Assembly (NCBI GenBank): GCA_023415305.1
Contig: JAEZKZ010000099.1
Coordinates: 18,244 to 82,243 of the forward strand
Source of the DNA: Bacillota bacterium
GTDB lineage: Bacteria > Bacillota > Clostridia > Acetivibrionales > DSM-1351
DNA length: 64,000 bases
Reading direction: 5' to 3'
The notes under the pieces are model-generated. The model made no database searches. It saw only the letters and a list, made by a program, of their open reading frames with translations, and was not told the origin of the DNA. Shown piece by piece: positions 60,313 to 64,000 of this stretch; position 1 is the stretch's first letter, and every line of letters begins with the position of its first letter. The position numbers and the translations under genes are program-made.

Positions 60313-61147
60313 AATTATATCAAGGTATGCTTTAATATTATTAGGAGTACTTGTTCTTATCGTAGTACTTATAGGAAATCTTGTGCCGTTTTTATGGGGC
60401 GCAATAACATCCTTAAAAACTGCACGTGAATTAATGGTATTTCCACCGAAATTTTTTGGATTTACCGCAAGTATTGAGCATTATATCACAGTACTTAACG
60501 GCTCCTTTTCAGTAGCTGCTTTTAACAGTATTATCTATAGTTTAATTGCAGTTGTCATAGGTGTTATCGCTGCAATGATGTCAGGTTATGCACTAACACG
60601 TTGTAAATTTGCGGCTAAAAAGTCTCTGTTCTATATAATTATTTGTGGAATCCCTCTTTCTATGGGTAGTGCTGCGATGGTAGTTCCAAATTACATGCTG
60701 TTTTCCTTTTTAGGAATGAATAATACCTTCCTTACACTACCACTTATTTATATCGCATACAACATTCCAATGGCTGTTTGGATTATGGTAGGCGGTATGC
60801 AGGGTGTTCCTTATGCGATCGAGGAAGCAGCTCAGATCGATGGTGCTTCAAAATGGTATATTATTTTCTTACTCGTACCAAGCATATGTAAGCCTACACT
60901 AGCATGTGCAGCTCTAATGATTTTTATCGGAGCATGGAACGAATATACAGTATCATCTGTACTTGTTAATTCACAAGCATTATATCCAATCCAGGTATCT
61001 ATTTATAATTATATTGGATATTTCGGCAGGGAATGGGGACCGTTAACCGCGGCCGCAACACTTGCAGTTGTCCCTGTTCTTATTGTATTTTCTTTTTTGG
61101 GTAAAATGCTTATTTCTGGTTTGACTGCAGGTGCGGTTAAGGGATAA
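60302..61147 (+). CDS. ABC sugar permease, MalG/UgpE type
   Basis: A 281-residue permease with about six helices; EAA loop EEAAQIDGASKWYIIFLLVP. It starts inside the end of the upstream permease gene (GGCGGTGAAGT site), so translation is coupled. Partner of the MalF-type gene. Confidence 0.92.
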   Translation: MRSKIISRYALILLGVLVLIVVLIGNLVPFLWGAITSLKTARELMVFPPKFFGFTASIEHYITVLNGSFSVAAFNSIIYSLIAVVIGVIAAMMSGYALTRCKFAAKKSLFYIIICGIPLSMGSAAMVVPNYMLFSFLGMNNTFLTLPLIYIAYNIPMAVWIMVGGMQGVPYAIEEAAQIDGASKWYIIFLLVPSICKPTLACAALMIFIGAWNEYTVSSVLVNSQALYPIQVSIYNYIGYFGREWGPLTAAATLAVVPVLIVFSFLGKMLISGLTAGAVKG

Positions 61148-61197
61148 TGATTTAGAAGTTTCTAAAAATATATAATATAAATTCTAAGGGGATAAAA

Positions 61198-62559
61198 ATG
61201 TATAATAAGAAATATGATTTGATTGTTGTAGGAAGCGGTGCTGGTGGATTTCCAGCAGCTATTGTAGCAGCAAGGAGAGGTCTTAAAGTTTTACTTGTTG
61301 AAAAAAATGCGCAAATCGGTGGTTTGCTTGTGTCGGGACTTCCTATTTTAGCGTTCCTTGACCGATCGGGTAATACTGTTGTTAAGGGTATAGGTCAAGA
61401 AATTATTGATAGACTTCAAGCGGTTAATGGGACAAAGGGCCATATTCCTTCTCCGTTACTTAATTCAGTAACCCATGTAAGTGCTCCCTGGATGAGTATT
61501 ATTCTATTTGAAATGTGCGAGCAGGAAGAGAATCTTGATGTACTTCTATACGCGGAGCTTAAGGACGTTAAGGTGGACAATGGCAAAATGAAAGGTATCA
61601 GTGTATTTTGTCGTGGAGAGGAAATGACCTTTGAATCTGATTTAATTATTGACGCTACTGGAGATGCCTGTGTAGCATATAAAGCCGGAGCTAAATATGA
61701 AAAAGGTGATGTTAACGGTAAAGGGCTTCAGCCACCAACAATCACATTTGAGCTTGGTAATGTGGATTATGATAAATTGTTCGATTATCTCAGTGAAAAT
61801 CCTGAAGCTTATAAGTTACCGGATACATTCCCAGGGATTGAACAGACGGTTGATTATTTAAGAAACAATATATGCTTTACAATGATGGGCTTTAGTGACA
61901 TTGTAAATGAGGGTAGGAAAACGGGAGAACTTACTATTCCGCGCAACATGATTGATATCTGCAAGCAGGTTAGTGGTAATGCGTTTGTTAATGTTACACG
62001 TTCAATAGACACAGATGTTACTGATTTCGAAAGTATTATAAAAGCAGAGTTTGTTTGTCATAAACAAGTAAAAGAGCTTGTACCATTTATGCAGAAGTAT
62101 ATTCCCGGTTTTGAAAACTCTCATCTCGTTTCAATGATACCATTTATAGGAGTAAGAGAGAGCAGACGTATTGTTGGTAAAAAGCAGCTTACACTGGATA
62201 ATATTAAAAACCTCGAAATACCTGAAGATACAGTGGCAATTGCAGGATATAACGTAGACATACATAGTCCTAACAGTGCAGCTATGCATATGATGACCGT
62301 TAAGCATGGCGTAGGAATTCCGTATGGCTGTCTAGTACCAGAAACTATTGAAGGGCTTCTTATGAGCGGAAGAACCATTTCTGTCGACCAAAGCGCTTTT
62401 GCCATGATACGTGTAATGAGTACATGCTTTGCAATAGGCCAGGCAGCAGGAACTGCTATGGCAATTGCACATAAACACGGCATTTTGCCGTCTAATATTG
62501 ACGTTGAGGAACTTCGTGCAGAATTGAAAAAGGATGATGCGATTATCGGACTAGATTAA
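61198..62559 (+). CDS. FAD-dependent oxidoreductase (FAD_oxidored family)
   Basis: A 453-residue flavoprotein. The N-terminal dinucleotide fold is YDLIVVGSGAGGFPAAIVAARRG with EKNAQIGGLLVSGLP; a second FAD-contact motif is SDLIIDATGDACVAYKAGA, and the C-terminal MSGRTISVDQSAFAMIRVM closes the FAD site. Members often act on sugars or organic acids. It is between the sugar permeases and an alcohol dehydrogenase, which suggests oxidation of the imported sugar (inference). Confidence 0.85.
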   Translation: MYNKKYDLIVVGSGAGGFPAAIVAARRGLKVLLVEKNAQIGGLLVSGLPILAFLDRSGNTVVKGIGQEIIDRLQAVNGTKGHIPSPLLNSVTHVSAPWMSIILFEMCEQEENLDVLLYAELKDVKVDNGKMKGISVFCRGEEMTFESDLIIDATGDACVAYKAGAKYEKGDVNGKGLQPPTITFELGNVDYDKLFDYLSENPEAYKLPDTFPGIEQTVDYLRNNICFTMMGFSDIVNEGRKTGELTIPRNMIDICKQVSGNAFVNVTRSIDTDVTDFESIIKAEFVCHKQVKELVPFMQKYIPGFENSHLVSMIPFIGVRESRRIVGKKQLTLDNIKNLEIPEDTVAIAGYNVDIHSPNSAAMHMMTVKHGVGIPYGCLVPETIEGLLMSGRTISVDQSAFAMIRVMSTCFAIGQAAGTAMAIAHKHGILPSNIDVEELRAELKKDDAIIGLD

Positions 62560-62637
62560 GATTTACTATAAAGCGTAACGAAAATAAATAAATCGTTTTA
62601 ATTAACTATGAGAATAGATGTAAAGGAGGAAAATTGA

Positions 62638-63714
62638 ATGTTTATTCCTAATAAAATGAAGGCACTGGTTGCTTATAGTGCTACTGATTACAGATATGAA
62701 GAAAACTTCCCTGTGCCCCAATGTGGTCCAGATGATATTTTAATTAAAACAGAAGGGTGCGGAGTCTGCGCGGGTGACCTTAAGTGTCAGCATGGTGCTG
62801 CTATGTTTTGGGGCGACGAAACTCAATCCTCTTGGGTTGAGCCTCCTTTTATACCAGGTCATGAATTTTTTGGTGTAATTGCTTATGTAGGGGAGAATGT
62901 AAAGGGTTATGAAATTGGCGAGCGTATTGCTGTTGATCAGATAGCTCCTTGTGGTGAATGTAGGTTCTGCAAGAACGGTCATTATTGGATGTGCCAGCCC
63001 CACAAGATTTACGGTTTCTTTAAGGACTTCTGTGGTGGTATGGCAGAATATGTACGTATTCCCACTAAACATTCCGTTATTCACAAGGTTCCGGCTTCTA
63101 TGACCTTGGAAGAGGCTTTACTGATTGAGCCTTATGGTTGCTCCAAGCACTGTGTAGACCGTGCACAGATTGGCAGCGAGGATATAGTTGTTCTATCAGG
63201 TGCAGGTACCTTGGGGTTGGGTATGACTACTTATGCAAGAATGCGTAACCCCAAGAAGCTGATCGTTCTAGATATGATGGATGAACGTCTGGAAAAGGCC
63301 AGGGAATTTGGTGCAGATATAGTTTGGAATCCCTCAAAGATTGATGTAGTAGAAGAGATTATGAAGCTGACCGATGGATATGGTTGTGATATTTATATTG
63401 AGGCAACTGGTCATCCCTCGTCAGTTATACAAGGTATGCAAATGATCCGTAAGCTGGGTAGATTTGTAGAATTCTCTGTATTTAGCGCTCCAACGACCTT
63501 AGACTGGTCTATAATTGGTGATCGTAAGGAATTGGATGTATTAGGTGCACACTTGTCGCCATATTGTTACCCATTTGTTATAGAGAATATTGCTAACGGT
63601 AATCTAAAGACCGAGGGTGTAGTCAGCAAATTATTTGAATTGAAGGATTGGGAAACTGCTTTTGAATATGCTACAGGTAAGCATGGCGATTTTAAGGTAG
63701 CATTTAAATTCTAA
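62638..63714 (+). CDS. Zinc-type alcohol/polyol dehydrogenase (MDR family)
   Basis: A 358-residue medium-chain dehydrogenase. Catalytic zinc ligands are in CGVCAGDLK and PGHEFFG; the structural zinc loop is PCGECRFCKNGHYWMCQ; the NAD motif is VLSGAGTLGLGMTTYARM followed by LDMMDERLEKA. It resembles sorbitol, threonine and erythritol dehydrogenases. Substrate probably a polyol or sugar acid from the same operon. RBS AAAGGAGG. Confidence 0.88.
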   Translation: MFIPNKMKALVAYSATDYRYEENFPVPQCGPDDILIKTEGCGVCAGDLKCQHGAAMFWGDETQSSWVEPPFIPGHEFFGVIAYVGENVKGYEIGERIAVDQIAPCGECRFCKNGHYWMCQPHKIYGFFKDFCGGMAEYVRIPTKHSVIHKVPASMTLEEALLIEPYGCSKHCVDRAQIGSEDIVVLSGAGTLGLGMTTYARMRNPKKLIVLDMMDERLEKAREFGADIVWNPSKIDVVEEIMKLTDGYGCDIYIEATGHPSSVIQGMQMIRKLGRFVEFSVFSAPTTLDWSIIGDRKELDVLGAHLSPYCYPFVIENIANGNLKTEGVVSKLFELKDWETAFEYATGKHGDFKVAFKF

Positions 63715-63790
63715 ATCATAAGATAATAATTACCTTGGTATAATACAGAAAAACTGACTATTGTATCAGACTCATTGAAGACAATATGAA

Positions 63791-63853
63791 ATATCTTAAG
63801 CCAGAAGCAGTCATTAAATTTGGATTGTTTCTGGCTTAGATATAAATTTTGAT
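63791..63853 (+). terminator. Terminator after the dehydrogenase gene
   Basis: ATATCTTAAGCCAGAA (63791-63806) pairs with TTCTGGCTTAGATAT (63829-63843, one bulged T), followed by AAATTTTGATT. The stem is long but the U-tract is weak. The remaining bases to the window end hold no gene I can see. Confidence 0.7.
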
Positions 63854-64000
63854 TATTATTGAAACAAAATACCCGGGACTGTAAATAATTTTGTGTATGG
63901 AATTACTTTTTGACTCTTTTGGGTTAAGTATTCCTAAGTACTAACTTGTAAAATTAAATATTATATTTAAATTATTGCCAGATTCTTGGAATTTTATGCA

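Noticed and set aside
1..64000. CRISPR array, tRNA or rRNA genes.
   Set aside because: No regularly spaced repeats with unique spacers were seen, and no tRNA T-loop/acceptor pattern or rRNA sequence was recognised.

Overview
The window comes from a low-GC, Gram-positive anaerobe of the Clostridia. Supporting signs are the clostridial pyr operon with a PyrK/PyrD type 1B dihydroorotate dehydrogenase, a spore photoproduct lyase homologue, strong GGAGG ribosome-binding sites, lipoprotein-type binding proteins and an oxygen-sensitive enzyme set. A Ruminiclostridium/Clostridium cellulolyticum-like genome is my guess from gene flavour only; no search was possible.

Layout. 1-11.0 kb: pyrimidine operon (3' end of pyrB, then pyrC, pyrF, carA, carB, pyrK, pyrD, a phosphatase and a pyrE-like gene). 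11.0-17.2 kb: mixed housekeeping and regulatory genes, ending in a minus-strand histidine kinase / YesN-type AraC response regulator pair. 17.3-44.9 kb: a large accessory block holding a receiver protein, a ThiS-like sulfur carrier, metK, five paralogous radical SAM proteins with an unusual CX8CX2C cluster motif, three complete SsuABC/TauABC-type ABC importers, two flavin-type small oxidoreductases, a PLP lyase/decarboxylase, an SDR, a NifH/NifD/NifK-like reductase and an arylsulfotransferase-fold protein. It ends at a strong terminator. 45.0-56.5 kb: a GGDEF-EAL sensor, flavin reductase, cytochrome b5-like protein, cytoplasmic [NiFe] hydrogenase with its protease, then TauE/SafE, YeiH, LysR, a ferredoxin-type membrane protein, a C_GCAxxG_C_C protein and a rhodanese lipoprotein. 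56.7-63.7 kb: a LacI-controlled sugar ABC operon with two oxidoreductases.

How it may work together. The 17-45 kb block looks like an anaerobic scavenging system for organic sulfur compounds. The ABC importers would bring in sulfonate- or thioether-like compounds. The radical SAM enzymes and the nitrogenase-like reductase would break or reduce them. The sulfur carrier and MetK are linked to methionine/SAM supply. The substrate is not shown by sequence. The nitrogenase-like pair keeps four of the six P-cluster cysteine positions (one in the D-like, three in the K-like subunit) and lacks FeMo-co ligands, so it is not a nitrogenase.

Two regulatory patterns stand out. Four promoters that together cover this block carry the same pair of 14-bp direct repeats exactly 22 bp apart, the proximal one abutting or overlapping a weak -35 box. 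This is the classic arrangement for AraC-family activators, and an AraC-type response regulator is encoded beside the first site. Separately, a dispersed hairpin plus Shine-Dalgarno cassette precedes many genes (pyrF, carB, several of the sulfur block). Its stems vary in sequence but keep pairing, and it creates false N-terminal extensions in open reading frames.
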